Shown in pieces: positions 1-7,262 of a DNA stretch of 17,799 nt. The stretch spans positions 1 to 17,799 of the forward strand of contig JAUNKI010000019.1 in assembly GCA_030532815.1 (NCBI GenBank). Direction: 5' to 3'. The notes beneath the pieces are model-generated. The model saw nothing but the letters and a program-made list of their open reading frames with translations, was not told the DNA's origin and did not search any database. The DNA comes from Leptotrichiaceae bacterium (GTDB lineage Bacteria > Fusobacteriota > Fusobacteriia > Fusobacteriales > Leptotrichiaceae). Each line of letters starts with the position of its first letter. Positions within the stretch are counted from its first letter, which is position 1. The position numbers were made by a program, and so were the translations under genes.

Positions 1-26
1 ATAAAGTATTTAACGGAAATAATTCT

Positions 27-146
27 ATGAGCTACAAACATCTTACTGCAAATGAATGAAGTTGTATACATCTATCTATTAATTTTGGGATGTCAATAAA
101 AATATATATACCTTATGAGACAGCTTATATGCAATGCTTCAATTAA
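27..146 (+). pseudogene. decayed N-terminal fragment of an IS30-family transposase
   Basis: Translation from the ATG at 27 gives MSYKHLTANE, then an in-frame TGA at 57-59, then SCIHLSINFGMSIK before similarity fades; the frame ends at TAA 144-146. IS30-family transposases characteristically begin MSYKHLT-x-x-ER and reach a GMSIR-x-IA helix-turn-helix segment some 25 residues in, which is the spacing here if TGA replaced an Arg codon (AGA or CGA). No downstream DDE domain or terminal inverted repeat is visible in the next 350 bases, so only a 5' relic remains. This is recognised from the motif pattern alone; over about 35 codons chance resemblance is unlikely but not excluded. Confidence 0.55.
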
Positions 147-469
147 TTCTTTAAATATATGATTATGTATATATTCTATGAACCATTTATGATTTTTAAG
201 TCTATTTAATAATGTTAAATAAGTTTATCCTTCAACATACTTATTTAAAATTCTCTTTTTAAATTTCTTTCTAATTTTACAATATCTGTTTCATAAGTTG
301 TAAAAACATATTCAATCACAAATTTATATATTTTCTATTTTTATAAAATTAGTAAAATAACATCTAAAAATATATAATTGGTATAGTTGGAGAATTATTT
401 TTGACTTATCTGACACTCTCTTTACTACATCCTTTCTTTAATATTCTTATTTCTTTTTATTTCTTTTTT
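147..469. other. AT-rich intergenic stretch without a recognisable gene
   Basis: No frame of useful length is open on either strand. Two short minus-strand runs look mildly coding (about 29 codons within 244-333 and about 40 within 105-225), but both lack a start and match nothing I recognise; they may be decay products of an insertion or chance. From about 411 to 470 the + strand is almost pure T and C, ending at the promoter of the first gene. A TTGACT at 401-406 has no convincing -10 partner. Confidence 0.5.
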
Positions 470-478
470 TGGTATAAT
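470..478 (+). promoter_or_regulatory. extended -10 promoter of the SDR gene
   Basis: TGGTATAAT at 470-478 is a perfect TATAAT hexamer preceded by the TGn extended -10 element. The region 17 bp upstream is T-rich with no good -35, which extended -10 promoters tolerate. Initiation would fall near 485, leaving a leader of about 23 nt that carries the AGGAG ribosome site before ATG 508. It is the only clear promoter before the long co-directional gene run. Confidence 0.65.
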
Positions 479-507
479 GAAAGTAATATTTCACAGGAGT
501 TTTATTT

Positions 508-1302
508 ATGAAAACAGTTTTAATAACAGGAGCAAGTAGCGGAATAGGCTATGAGCTGGCAAAAATATACGCAGGAAACAGTTATAATCTTGTACTTGCA
601 GCAAGAGGAAGCGAAAAATTGGAAAAATTGAAAAATATAATATTGGAGAATATAAATCCTGATTTGTTAATCGAAACGGTGTGTATTGATTTGTCAAAGG
701 AAAATTCAGCATATGATTTATCGGATATTCTGGAAAGGAAAAATATTGAAATTGATTTTCTGGTTAATAATGCAGGGATAGGAATATACGGAGAATTTGC
801 AGAATATTCCCATGAAGAAATGGAAAGAAATAATAAAATGATAAATTTAAATATAAAGACATTAGTCGAGCTTACTAAAATTTTTCTTGATAAAATGCTG
901 GAAAAAGGCAGTGGCGGAGTATTAAATGTGGCGTCTGTTGCAGCATTTCAGCCCGGTCCTCTTATGGCCACATATTATGCCAGCAAAGCATTTGTTCTTT
1001 CTTTTTCAGAAGCTCTGAGAGAGGAGCTGAGAAATACGGGAGTATATATTTCGGTACTTTGTCCGGGACCTACTGAAACTGAATTTGAAAAATGTTCAAA
1101 TTTAACCGAAGCAGGATTATTTTCCAGAATGAAAGTAATGTCTGCTGAAAAAGTTGCAGAAATAGGATATAGAGACTTTATGAGAAAGAAAAGAATTATT
1201 ATTCCCGGATTTATAAATAAACTGGCTGTAATCGGTTCTAAATTTTTTCCGAGAAAAATAACAATAAAAGTTGTTAAAAAAATTCAGGAAAGAAAAAAAT
1301 AA
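508..1302 (+). CDS. short-chain dehydrogenase/reductase (SDR), DltE/YqjQ-like
   Basis: A 264-residue cytosolic NAD(P)-dependent oxidoreductase of the classical SDR type. The cofactor-binding TGASSGIG is at residues 7-14, the structural NNAG at 87-90, the catalytic Ser at 143, and the YxxxK pair at Tyr156/Lys160; PGPTETEF follows at 186-193 as in the COG0300 group. An Arg after the second beta strand (LAARG, residue 33) hints at NADPH preference. Length is normal for the family. The C-terminal 50 residues are basic and hydrophobic, a pattern common in members that associate loosely with membranes. The substrate cannot be read from sequence. It is the first gene after an extended -10 promoter, with CAGGAG before the ATG, and is followed 59 bp later by a hydrolase that may be co-transcribed. 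Confidence 0.88.
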   Translation: MKTVLITGASSGIGYELAKIYAGNSYNLVLAARGSEKLEKLKNIILENINPDLLIETVCIDLSKENSAYDLSDILERKNIEIDFLVNNAGIGIYGEFAEYSHEEMERNNKMINLNIKTLVELTKIFLDKMLEKGSGGVLNVASVAAFQPGPLMATYYASKAFVLSFSEALREELRNTGVYISVLCPGPTETEFEKCSNLTEAGLFSRMKVMSAEKVAEIGYRDFMRKKRIIIPGFINKLAVIGSKFFPRKITIKVVKKIQERKK

Positions 1303-1361
1303 AAATTTATTATTTAAAAATAAAATATTAAATAGAATGCGGAATGAAGAAAGGAAAATAA

Positions 1362-2258
1362 ATGGAAAAGAGATATTTTGAAAGTTTTGACGGAACACAA
1401 ATCCCTTATTTGTATTTCAGATCAAATAGGGGAGAACAGTTTAAAAATGATATAGTTATATTGCACGGAGTTGCAGAACCTGTATCAAGATATGAAGAAT
1501 TCGGTAATTTTTTATGTGCAAACGGTTATAATGTTTTTATTCCTGAAATTAGAGGGCATGGGGAACTTAAAACAGGTGAAATAGGAGATTTCGGAAAATA
1601 CGGAATAAACGGTGTTTTTAAGGATATAGATATTTTTTTTGAAAAGGAGCTTCTTCCAAGAGGTGTAAAACCTGAAAATACAACAATATTCGGTCACAGT
1701 ATGGGAGCATTGATAACTGCTCAGTGGGTTATTGAAAATAATTATAAATATTTTGTCTTATCAGGATTTCCTTTAAAGAAAAAATCCGATGTTTTTAAAG
1801 GAAAACTTCTTTCTGTTTTTGAAAGAATGCTGGTTTTTAAGAAAAAATCATTTTTTAATAAGGAATTTAAAAAATATAATGCTTTTTTTGCTCCGAATCA
1901 GACAAAATTCGACTGGCTGACAAGAAATACCGAAGAAGCCCGAAAATATGAAGAAAGTGATTTTTGCGGATATCCTCTTTCGACCAAAGTTTTTTCGGGA
2001 ATATTGAAAGTAATGGGGTTTATAAACGGAAAATATAAAAAAATAAGAACAGATGCAAATATTCTTATAGTACACGGAACTGAAGACAGGGCTATGGATA
2101 TAGAACATGTAAATAAAATTTTATCTGTTCTGAGAAAAAAGAAAAGAAGAATTAATATAATTGCAAATGACAAAGGACGACATGAATCATTAAATGAAAT
2201 AAATAAATATATGATTTATGATGAAATACTGAAGTGGCTCAATGAAAGAGAAAAATAA
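1362..2258 (+). CDS. alpha/beta hydrolase, serine aminopeptidase S33 / monoacylglycerol lipase-like
   Basis: A 298-residue alpha/beta-fold hydrolase. The oxyanion-hole HG is at residues 35-36, the nucleophile elbow GHSMG at 111-115 (Ser113), a probable acid Asp242 in VHGTEDRAMD, and a probable catalytic His274 in GRHESLNE, so the triad looks complete. RGHGE at 64-68 and the cap region (about 135-225, rich in Lys and Phe) resemble the lysophospholipase/monoacylglycerol lipase group (COG2267). No signal peptide is seen, so it acts in the cytosol, perhaps at the membrane face. The exact ester or lipid substrate is unknown. It sits between the SDR gene and the ECF importer; the gap to the S component is 26 bp, which supports co-transcription. 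Confidence 0.85.
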   Translation: MEKRYFESFDGTQIPYLYFRSNRGEQFKNDIVILHGVAEPVSRYEEFGNFLCANGYNVFIPEIRGHGELKTGEIGDFGKYGINGVFKDIDIFFEKELLPRGVKPENTTIFGHSMGALITAQWVIENNYKYFVLSGFPLKKKSDVFKGKLLSVFERMLVFKKKSFFNKEFKKYNAFFAPNQTKFDWLTRNTEEARKYEESDFCGYPLSTKVFSGILKVMGFINGKYKKIRTDANILIVHGTEDRAMDIEHVNKILSVLRKKKRRINIIANDKGRHESLNEINKYMIYDEILKWLNEREK

Positions 2259-2284
2259 ATAATAAAAAATAGGAGGAAACTGAT

Positions 2285-2881
2285 ATGAAAAGTATAAAAG
2301 AAGATTTTTCGCTAATGTCGATTTTGTTAATACCTGTTGCCGTAGCAATAAATATGGCAGGATTTGGTCTTGTAAAACTGCTTAATCTTCCGATATTTCT
2401 GGATACAGTGGGAACAGTTTTTATAAGCTTTCTTGCAGGTCCTTGGATAGGAGCTATAGCTGCTGTACTTACGAGTGTGGTAAGCGGAATATTTGACCCT
2501 GTTTTTCTGGCATATATTCCTACTTCCGTAGGTCTGGCATTGGCGGCGGGATTTCTGACAAGGTTTAAATTCGGAAACAATATAATGAAAATTGTAATTT
2601 CTTCGTTGGTACTTACAACAGTTGCGGTAGTTATTTCAGCACCGATAACAGTATTAGTATTCGGAGGAGTTACAGGGAATATGACTTCTTCCATAACTGC
2701 ACTGTTTCTGGCATCAGGGCAGCAGATATGGTCGGCGGTTATAAGTTCCTCCATAATAACGGAGTTTGCAGACAAGCTTGTAACTGTAATAATCTGTATT
2801 TTAATATTGGGAAGTATGTCATCAAGATATCTTGTAAAATTCAAGTATGGAGAGAAATATATAAATAAATCCAAAAATTAA
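2285..2881 (+). CDS. ECF transporter S component (substrate-binding membrane protein)
   Basis: A 198-residue polytopic membrane protein with about six hydrophobic segments (roughly residues 10-32, 40-70, 76-94, 101-126, 137-158, 163-181). LPIFLDTVGTVF at 35-46 followed by LAGPWIGA at 50-57 is typical of a subset of ECF S components. Its identity rests mainly on context: it is followed directly by EcfT and two EcfA ATPases, so this is a dedicated (group I-like) ECF importer rather than a shared-module system. The ligand cannot be assigned: there is no riboswitch in the 26-bp upstream gap and no neighbouring vitamin pathway gene. AGGAGG precedes the ATG. An annotation as a riboflavin-type S component would be a guess. 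Confidence 0.82.
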   Translation: MKSIKEDFSLMSILLIPVAVAINMAGFGLVKLLNLPIFLDTVGTVFISFLAGPWIGAIAAVLTSVVSGIFDPVFLAYIPTSVGLALAAGFLTRFKFGNNIMKIVISSLVLTTVAVVISAPITVLVFGGVTGNMTSSITALFLASGQQIWSAVISSSIITEFADKLVTVIICILILGSMSSRYLVKFKYGEKYINKSKN

Positions 2882-2898
2882 GTGTAATAGGGAGATGA

Positions 2899-3657
2899 AT
2901 GATGAATATGGAAAAAAATATATTCAGAAAGCTTTATCCGACTACAAAATTACTGCTGACTTTTACTCTAATAGTGTCGGTATTCATTATACCGGGTTAT
3001 ATATATTCGTATTCAATGTTTTTAATATGCGGTATAATAGCCTATTTCTGCGGAAAACTGAAAGAATATATGAAACAGGTATTTAAAAGTCTGGTTCTGC
3101 TTTTTATTATAATTTTTATTATACAGGGAGTACTTATTCCTAAAGGGGAAGTGTGGTTCAAGTTGGGATTTATTTCCATTTACAGAGAAGGGATTATGAA
3201 AGGGCTAAATCTGACTTCTAAAATTACGGCTTTTGTTTCCGCTTTTACAATGTTTTTTCAAATAACTCCGATAAAGGATTTCGTAATTTCTCTTGAAAAA
3301 GCAGGGCTGAATTCAAAGGCGGCTTATGTAGTAATGCTTACCTTGCAGATAATACCTGAAATGATGAAAAGAACGAATGTAATAATGGAATCCCAGAGGG
3401 CACGGGGAGTTGAAACTGAAAGTAATGTTTTTGTAAGAGCAAAAGCATTTATTCCGGTATTTTTTCCTCTTATACTTTCTTCCATAGAAAATACCGAAGA
3501 AAGGGCTATTACCCTTGAAGCACGAGGATTTTCATCAGGAGTGAGAAAGACGAGACTGTATGATATTGAAAAACCTCCCTATGACTTACTGTTCAGAATA
3601 TTGTTAATTATTTTTATTATATTGTGCATTGTCTGGAGGAAATTATGGAATATTTAA
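2899..3657 (+). CDS. ecfT: ECF transporter transmembrane component EcfT
   Basis: A 252-residue integral membrane coupling subunit of an ECF importer. Hydrophobic segments lie at about residues 17-50, 62-80, 105-122, 184-196 and 232-247. The two cytoplasmic coupling-helix motifs that contact the ATPases are clear: RARGVE around 167-172 (first ARG at 168-170) and EARGF around 207-211 (second ARG at 208-210). ATG codons at 2899, 2902 and 2908 are in frame; GGGAG at 2890-2894 makes 2902 the best-spaced start, and the difference is one residue. Its 3' end overlaps the following ATPase start by 13 bp, so the two are probably translationally coupled, as expected for subunits of one complex. Confidence 0.9.
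   Translation: MMNMEKNIFRKLYPTTKLLLTFTLIVSVFIIPGYIYSYSMFLICGIIAYFCGKLKEYMKQVFKSLVLLFIIIFIIQGVLIPKGEVWFKLGFISIYREGIMKGLNLTSKITAFVSAFTMFFQITPIKDFVISLEKAGLNSKAAYVVMLTLQIIPEMMKRTNVIMESQRARGVETESNVFVRAKAFIPVFFPLILSSIENTEERAITLEARGFSSGVRKTRLYDIEKPPYDLLFRILLIIFIILCIVWRKLWNI
3635..3639 (+). promoter_or_regulatory. ribosome binding site fixing the first EcfA start
   Basis: GGAGG lies 5 nt before ATG 3645, inside the end of ecfT. It favours a start at MEYLKLKN rather than the GTG at 3624 in the same frame, which has no upstream site. Confidence 0.75.
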
Positions 3658-4505
3658 AATTAAAAAATATAAATTATAAATATCCTCTATCTGAAAATCA
3701 GATATTGAAAAATGTAAATATTGACATAAAAAAAGGAGAATTTTGGGCAGTTATCGGAAAAAACGGAAGTGGAAAAACTACTCTCTGTAATTTATTGAGA
3801 GGTTTTATTCCCGATTTTTATAAAGGGGAACTGTCAGGAGAAGTAATAGTTGAAAACAGAAAGCTGTCAGAATATTCACCTGAAGAAATTGCCAAGAAAA
3901 TAGGCTTTGTATTTCAAAACCCCTTTACTCAGATAAGCGGTGTAAAAGAAACGGTTTTTGAGGAAACGGCATTCGGTCTGGAAAATCTCGGAATGGAAGT
4001 GGATTATATAAGGGATAAAGTGGAAGAAGTATTAAAATTACTTCAAATAGAGCATTTGAAAGATAAAAATCCCTATGAACTGTCGGGAGGTCAGAGACAA
4101 AAGGTCGCTTTTGCTTCAATAATAGCAATGGATCCTGAAATACTTATAATTGATGAGCCTACATCCCAACTGGATCCTCAAGGGACTGAAGAAATTTTTA
4201 AAATAATAAACATGCTTTCGGAAAAGGGAAAAACAGTAATTCTTGTAGAGCATAAAATAGAGCTGATCGGTGAATATGCTGAAAAAGTTATTGTTCTTGA
4301 TGAAGGAGAAATAATTTTAACAGGAAAAACGAAAGATGTACTGAAAAATAAGGTTCTCGTGGAAAAGGGAATAGGAATACCTCAGTATACGATGCTTGCC
4401 TATAAACTGTCGGAAAATTTTGAAGATAAAGTAAAATTTGAAGAAATACCTGTAACAAAGACTGAGGCATTAAATGAATTCAGAAAAATTATCGACAGGA
4501 AATAA
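3645..4505 (+). CDS. ecfA: ECF transporter ATPase EcfA (canonical)
   Basis: A 286-residue cytoplasmic ABC ATPase that energises the ECF importer. All nucleotide-binding motifs are intact: Walker A GKNGSGKTT at 38-46, Q-loop Gln91 in VFQNP, signature LSGGQ at 146-150, Walker B ILIIDEP at 166-172, and H-loop His203. The 70 or so residues after the ABC core are typical of CbiO/EcfA proteins. The start at 3645 matches the usual N terminus (a beta strand followed by YKYP) and has a GGAGG site; an in-frame GTG at 3624 would add seven residues without support. It is paired with a second ATPase 48 bp downstream, and the two should form a heterodimer with EcfT. Confidence 0.9.
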   Translation: MEYLKLKNINYKYPLSENQILKNVNIDIKKGEFWAVIGKNGSGKTTLCNLLRGFIPDFYKGELSGEVIVENRKLSEYSPEEIAKKIGFVFQNPFTQISGVKETVFEETAFGLENLGMEVDYIRDKVEEVLKLLQIEHLKDKNPYELSGGQRQKVAFASIIAMDPEILIIDEPTSQLDPQGTEEIFKIINMLSEKGKTVILVEHKIELIGEYAEKVIVLDEGEIILTGKTKDVLKNKVLVEKGIGIPQYTMLAYKLSENFEDKVKFEEIPVTKTEALNEFRKIIDRK

Positions 4506-4553
4506 GTGATGAAGAAGCAGAATTAAGTATTACCGAAATCAGGAGGAAACTGA

Positions 4554-5360
4554 ATGAGCTTTATAAAAATGGATAGGATTAGTTTTATTTACCCTGACGG
4601 AACAGCAGCGGTGGATGACATATCCTTAAATATAGAAAAAGGAGAAAATGTAGCAATTATCGGTCAGAACGGGGCAGGGAAAACTACTGCGGTAAAAATG
4701 CTGAACGGTCTTTTAAAACCAGTAAAAGGAGATGTTATTGTAGGAGACTGGAATACCAAAGATTATACGACTGCACAAATGAGCAGGAAAGCAGGATATG
4801 TATTTCAGAATCCGATGGATCAGATTTTTCATAATAATGTTTATGATGAAATAGCTTTCGGACCTAAAAAACTGAAATATTCTGAAAGTGAAATAAAAAA
4901 AATGACTGAGCAGGCAGTGGAAATGACGCAACTGAACAGCTACATAAGAGAAAATCCCTATAATTTACCGTATTCTCTGAGAAAATTTGTTACAATAGCT
5001 TCAATAATAGCAATGGGAACTGATGTCATTGTAATGGACGAGCCTACTGCAGGTCAGGATTTAAAAGGGATAACAATACTGAATGAACTGACAGGAAAAC
5101 TCCTTGAACAGGGAAAAACTTTAATTACAATTACTCATGACATGGAATTTGTAGTAAATAATTTTAACAGAGTGGTAGTTATGGCAAATAAAAAAATAAT
5201 TGCCGACGGTAATAAAAGAGATATTTTCAAGGAAGAAGACATACTTGCAAGAGGGAAGATAAAACGTCCGTATATAAGTGACCTGGCAAATGAGCTTTCC
5301 ATGTGTCGGGATATTCTTACAATAGATGATTTTATAAATGATTTTTCAAAAAAATATTAA
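4554..5360 (+). CDS. ECF transporter ATPase EcfA' with degenerate signature motif
   Basis: A 268-residue ABC ATPase, partner of the preceding EcfA. Walker A GQNGAGKTT is at 37-45, Q-loop Gln85, Walker B VIVMDEP at 158-164, and H-loop His195. The position expected for LSGGQ reads LPYSLRKF (138-145): the Ser is kept but both Gly and the Gln are gone. In a heterodimer the signature of one subunit completes the ATP site formed by the Walker motifs of the other, so the site built on the partner's Walker A should be catalytically weakened while the other stays competent. Such asymmetry is known in several heterodimeric ABC proteins. AGGAGG precedes the ATG. Family assignment is firm; the consequence is inference. 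Confidence 0.88.
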   Translation: MSFIKMDRISFIYPDGTAAVDDISLNIEKGENVAIIGQNGAGKTTAVKMLNGLLKPVKGDVIVGDWNTKDYTTAQMSRKAGYVFQNPMDQIFHNNVYDEIAFGPKKLKYSESEIKKMTEQAVEMTQLNSYIRENPYNLPYSLRKFVTIASIIAMGTDVIVMDEPTAGQDLKGITILNELTGKLLEQGKTLITITHDMEFVVNNFNRVVVMANKKIIADGNKRDIFKEEDILARGKIKRPYISDLANELSMCRDILTIDDFINDFSKKY

Positions 5361-5416
5361 AATCGGAAATGTCGGAAGTCCGAAATTTAAACAAATAACG
5401 GGACGGTGAAATATAT

Positions 5417-6052
5417 ATGAATAAAAAGTGCGGTACTGAAATATTCAGGGAAAACAGAAACAAATTTACGGCGATATTAATATTTGCAGCAGTTTTTACT
5501 TTGAGCTGTGCGGTAAAAAATCCGAACCCCCGAAATAAAAGTACAACTGCAGTGAAGAAAAGAAATATTGTGAGCGGAGATATTGAAAAAATAATAAGAG
5601 AAACGGAAAAAGAAGTAATAAAAACCGATAAAGATAAAACTTTACGTAAAAAAATAAAATCCGACGGAAAAAAAGAAAGTGAATATATAAGCTATTATAA
5701 CAAAAATAAGGAAATGAAGAAGTTTACAGTCAGACATTTTGCCGAAACGGGAAGATTAATTCAGGAATTTTATATAAAAGACGGAAAAATATATTATCTG
5801 TATCAGAAAAAGATAACATATAACCGACCTGTGGGATGGACTGAGAAAAAAGCCAAAGAAAGCGGAGATACAGAATATTTTGATTTGAAAAAATCAAAAA
5901 CAGAAGAAGCAAAATATTATTTTGATTTTGATGAAAATCTTGTAAGACTCGTATCTGAAGACGGTGAAGTAAATGATAATCAGGAAATACTACAAGTAAT
6001 AAAAAATGACTTGAAAGATGATTATATACTGAATATCCAGAATAGTAAATAA
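5417..6052 (+). CDS. putative lipoprotein of unknown function
   Basis: A 211-residue protein I do not recognise. A basic N-terminal stretch (residues 1-18) is followed by a hydrophobic run at 19-30 and Cys31 in the context FTLSC, which fits a permissive lipobox, so a lipid-anchored envelope protein is likely although the n-region is long. The mature part is very hydrophilic: a Lys/Asp/Glu-rich linker (about 35-90), then a Tyr-rich region with short beta-like segments (about 91-205) such as GRLIQEFYIKDGKIYYLY, which resembles loosely repeated strand-turn units. There are no catalytic motifs. It lies 56 bp after the ECF ATPase and could be an accessory of that importer, but nothing shows this. 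The ribosome site GGTGA before ATG 5417 is moderate. Confidence 0.7.
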   Translation: MNKKCGTEIFRENRNKFTAILIFAAVFTLSCAVKNPNPRNKSTTAVKKRNIVSGDIEKIIRETEKEVIKTDKDKTLRKKIKSDGKKESEYISYYNKNKEMKKFTVRHFAETGRLIQEFYIKDGKIYYLYQKKITYNRPVGWTEKKAKESGDTEYFDLKKSKTEEAKYYFDFDENLVRLVSEDGEVNDNQEILQVIKNDLKDDYILNIQNSK

Positions 6053-6070
6053 ATAGGATAAAACGGCTTT

Positions 6071-6113
6071 TGGAGAGGAAACGGCAAAGAGGAGAAGAGA
6101 AAAGAGGAGAAAC
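6071..6113 (+). promoter_or_regulatory. purine-rich tract with repeated SD-like sites before a TTG start
   Basis: This stretch is nearly all A and G and holds several GGAG/GAGG cores; the last, GAGGAGA at 6104-6110, is 6 nt before the TTG start at 6117. The extra copies may serve as ribosome standby sites or just reflect drift. Confidence 0.45.
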
Positions 6114-6116
6114 AAT

Positions 6117-7259
6117 TTGAAATTAGTTTATTTGGACAATGCGGCATCAACTAAAATGATGCCCGAAGTTATGGAAAAAATTACGGAATCTTATGAAGAA
6201 ATTTATGCCAATCCGTCTTCAACTCACAGACTGGGTCAAAAAGCAAAAGGTATAATGGAAAAAACACGGAATACAATAGCAGGCTGTCTCGGAGTGGAAT
6301 CCAATGAAATAATATTTACATCAGGAGGGGCGGAAGGAAATAACCTTATTTTAAGAGGGGCTTTAAATGCCTACGGATATAAGGGAAAACATATTGTAAC
6401 ATCGAAAGTGGAACATTCCACTGTTCTGGAAACGTGTCAGCAGCTGGAAAGGGAAGGATATGAAGTAACGTATATAGATGTCGACAGTAAAGGTGTCATT
6501 AATATTGAACAGCTGAGAAAATCCATAAGAAAAGATACGGTTCTGGTTTCAATAATGTACGTAAATAATGAAACAGGAGTAAAACAGCCTATAGAAGAAA
6601 TAGGTAAAATACTTGAAGGAACAAGTGTTCTTTTTCATACTGATGCAGTTCAGGCAGTAGGAAAGGAAATTATATTTCCTAAAAATATAAGAGTAAGTGC
6701 ATTGACAGCTACGGCTCATAAATTTTACGGTCCGAAAGGTATCGGATTTATATTCCTTGATAAAAATTTTCTCGTGGAAAAGGAAATATGGGGAGGTTCC
6801 CAAGAAAGAAACAGGAGAGCAGGAACTGAGAATATACAGGGAATAATCGGGCTCGGAACGGCAATGGAGGAAATGTACAGGACAATGCATGAACAGGACG
6901 GAAAGGAAAAAAAGCTTCATATATATATGGAAAAACGTCTGAAAGATGAAATAGAAGGACTGAAAATAAACGGTGAAAAAGCCGACAGAATAAATATGAT
7001 TTCCAATATATGCATAAAGGGCTGTGATGTACAGACGATGCTTATTGCCCTTGATCTGAGAGGAATATGTGTCAGCGGAGGTTCAGCCTGTATGTCGGGA
7101 GCTCATGAAGACTCCCATGTATTGAAAGAAATGGGGCTGTCAAAAGAGGAGCTGAAAAACTCATTCAGAGTAAGTATCGGAAAATATACAACAATGGAAG
7201 AAATCGACTATTTTATAGATAATTTAAAAGAGATCGTAAAGATAGAAAGAGGAGAGTAA
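6117..7259 (+). CDS. cysteine desulfurase, NifS/IscS family
   Basis: A 380-residue PLP enzyme that removes sulfur from cysteine as a protein-bound persulfide, for Fe-S clusters or thiolated tRNA. YLDNAAST opens the fold at 5-12; His100 (EHST) stacks on PLP; Asp176 and Gln179 (HTDAVQ) contact the cofactor; the Schiff-base Lys is Lys202 in TAHKFYGPKG; RRAGTEN is at 233-239; and the persulfide Cys is Cys325 in GGSACMSG. Length and loop agree with NifS/IscS-like members. The start is TTG at 6117, supported by GAGGAGA and by the family N terminus; no ATG fits. No IscU, SufU, MnmA or ThiI gene is adjacent in this window, so its acceptor is unknown. It is followed directly by a metallophosphoesterase whose probable start lies three bases past the stop. 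Confidence 0.93.
   Translation: MKLVYLDNAASTKMMPEVMEKITESYEEIYANPSSTHRLGQKAKGIMEKTRNTIAGCLGVESNEIIFTSGGAEGNNLILRGALNAYGYKGKHIVTSKVEHSTVLETCQQLEREGYEVTYIDVDSKGVINIEQLRKSIRKDTVLVSIMYVNNETGVKQPIEEIGKILEGTSVLFHTDAVQAVGKEIIFPKNIRVSALTATAHKFYGPKGIGFIFLDKNFLVEKEIWGGSQERNRRAGTENIQGIIGLGTAMEEMYRTMHEQDGKEKKLHIYMEKRLKDEIEGLKINGEKADRINMISNICIKGCDVQTMLIALDLRGICVSGGSACMSGAHEDSHVLKEMGLSKEELKNSFRVSIGKYTTMEEIDYFIDNLKEIVKIERGE
7251..7254 (+). promoter_or_regulatory. ribosome binding site for an ATT-initiated gene
   Basis: GGAG, within AGAGGAGAG at 7248-7256 at the very end of the desulfurase gene, lies 8 nt before ATT 7263, an ideal spacing. The first in-frame ATG at 7317 has no such site. Confidence 0.55.
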
Positions 7260-7262
7260 GTC

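Noticed and set aside
105..333. Two short minus-strand coding-like runs in the left intergenic region
   Set aside because: They are 29 and about 40 codons, lack starts, are interrupted by stops and match no family I know; not enough to annotate.
401..429. TTGACT at 401-406 as a -35 element
   Set aside because: The best -10 at correct spacing (TACTAC) matches TATAAT at only three positions.
2239..2874. A 211-codon open frame on the minus strand opposite the S component
   Set aside because: It mirrors a real gene with complete membrane-protein logic, has no ribosome site, and its composition is that of a reverse-strand shadow.
2895..3086. A 63-codon frame starting MNDEYGKK, overlapping ecfT
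   Set aside because: It is an alternative frame of ecfT and does not resemble any protein; the ecfT frame has clear ARG coupling motifs.
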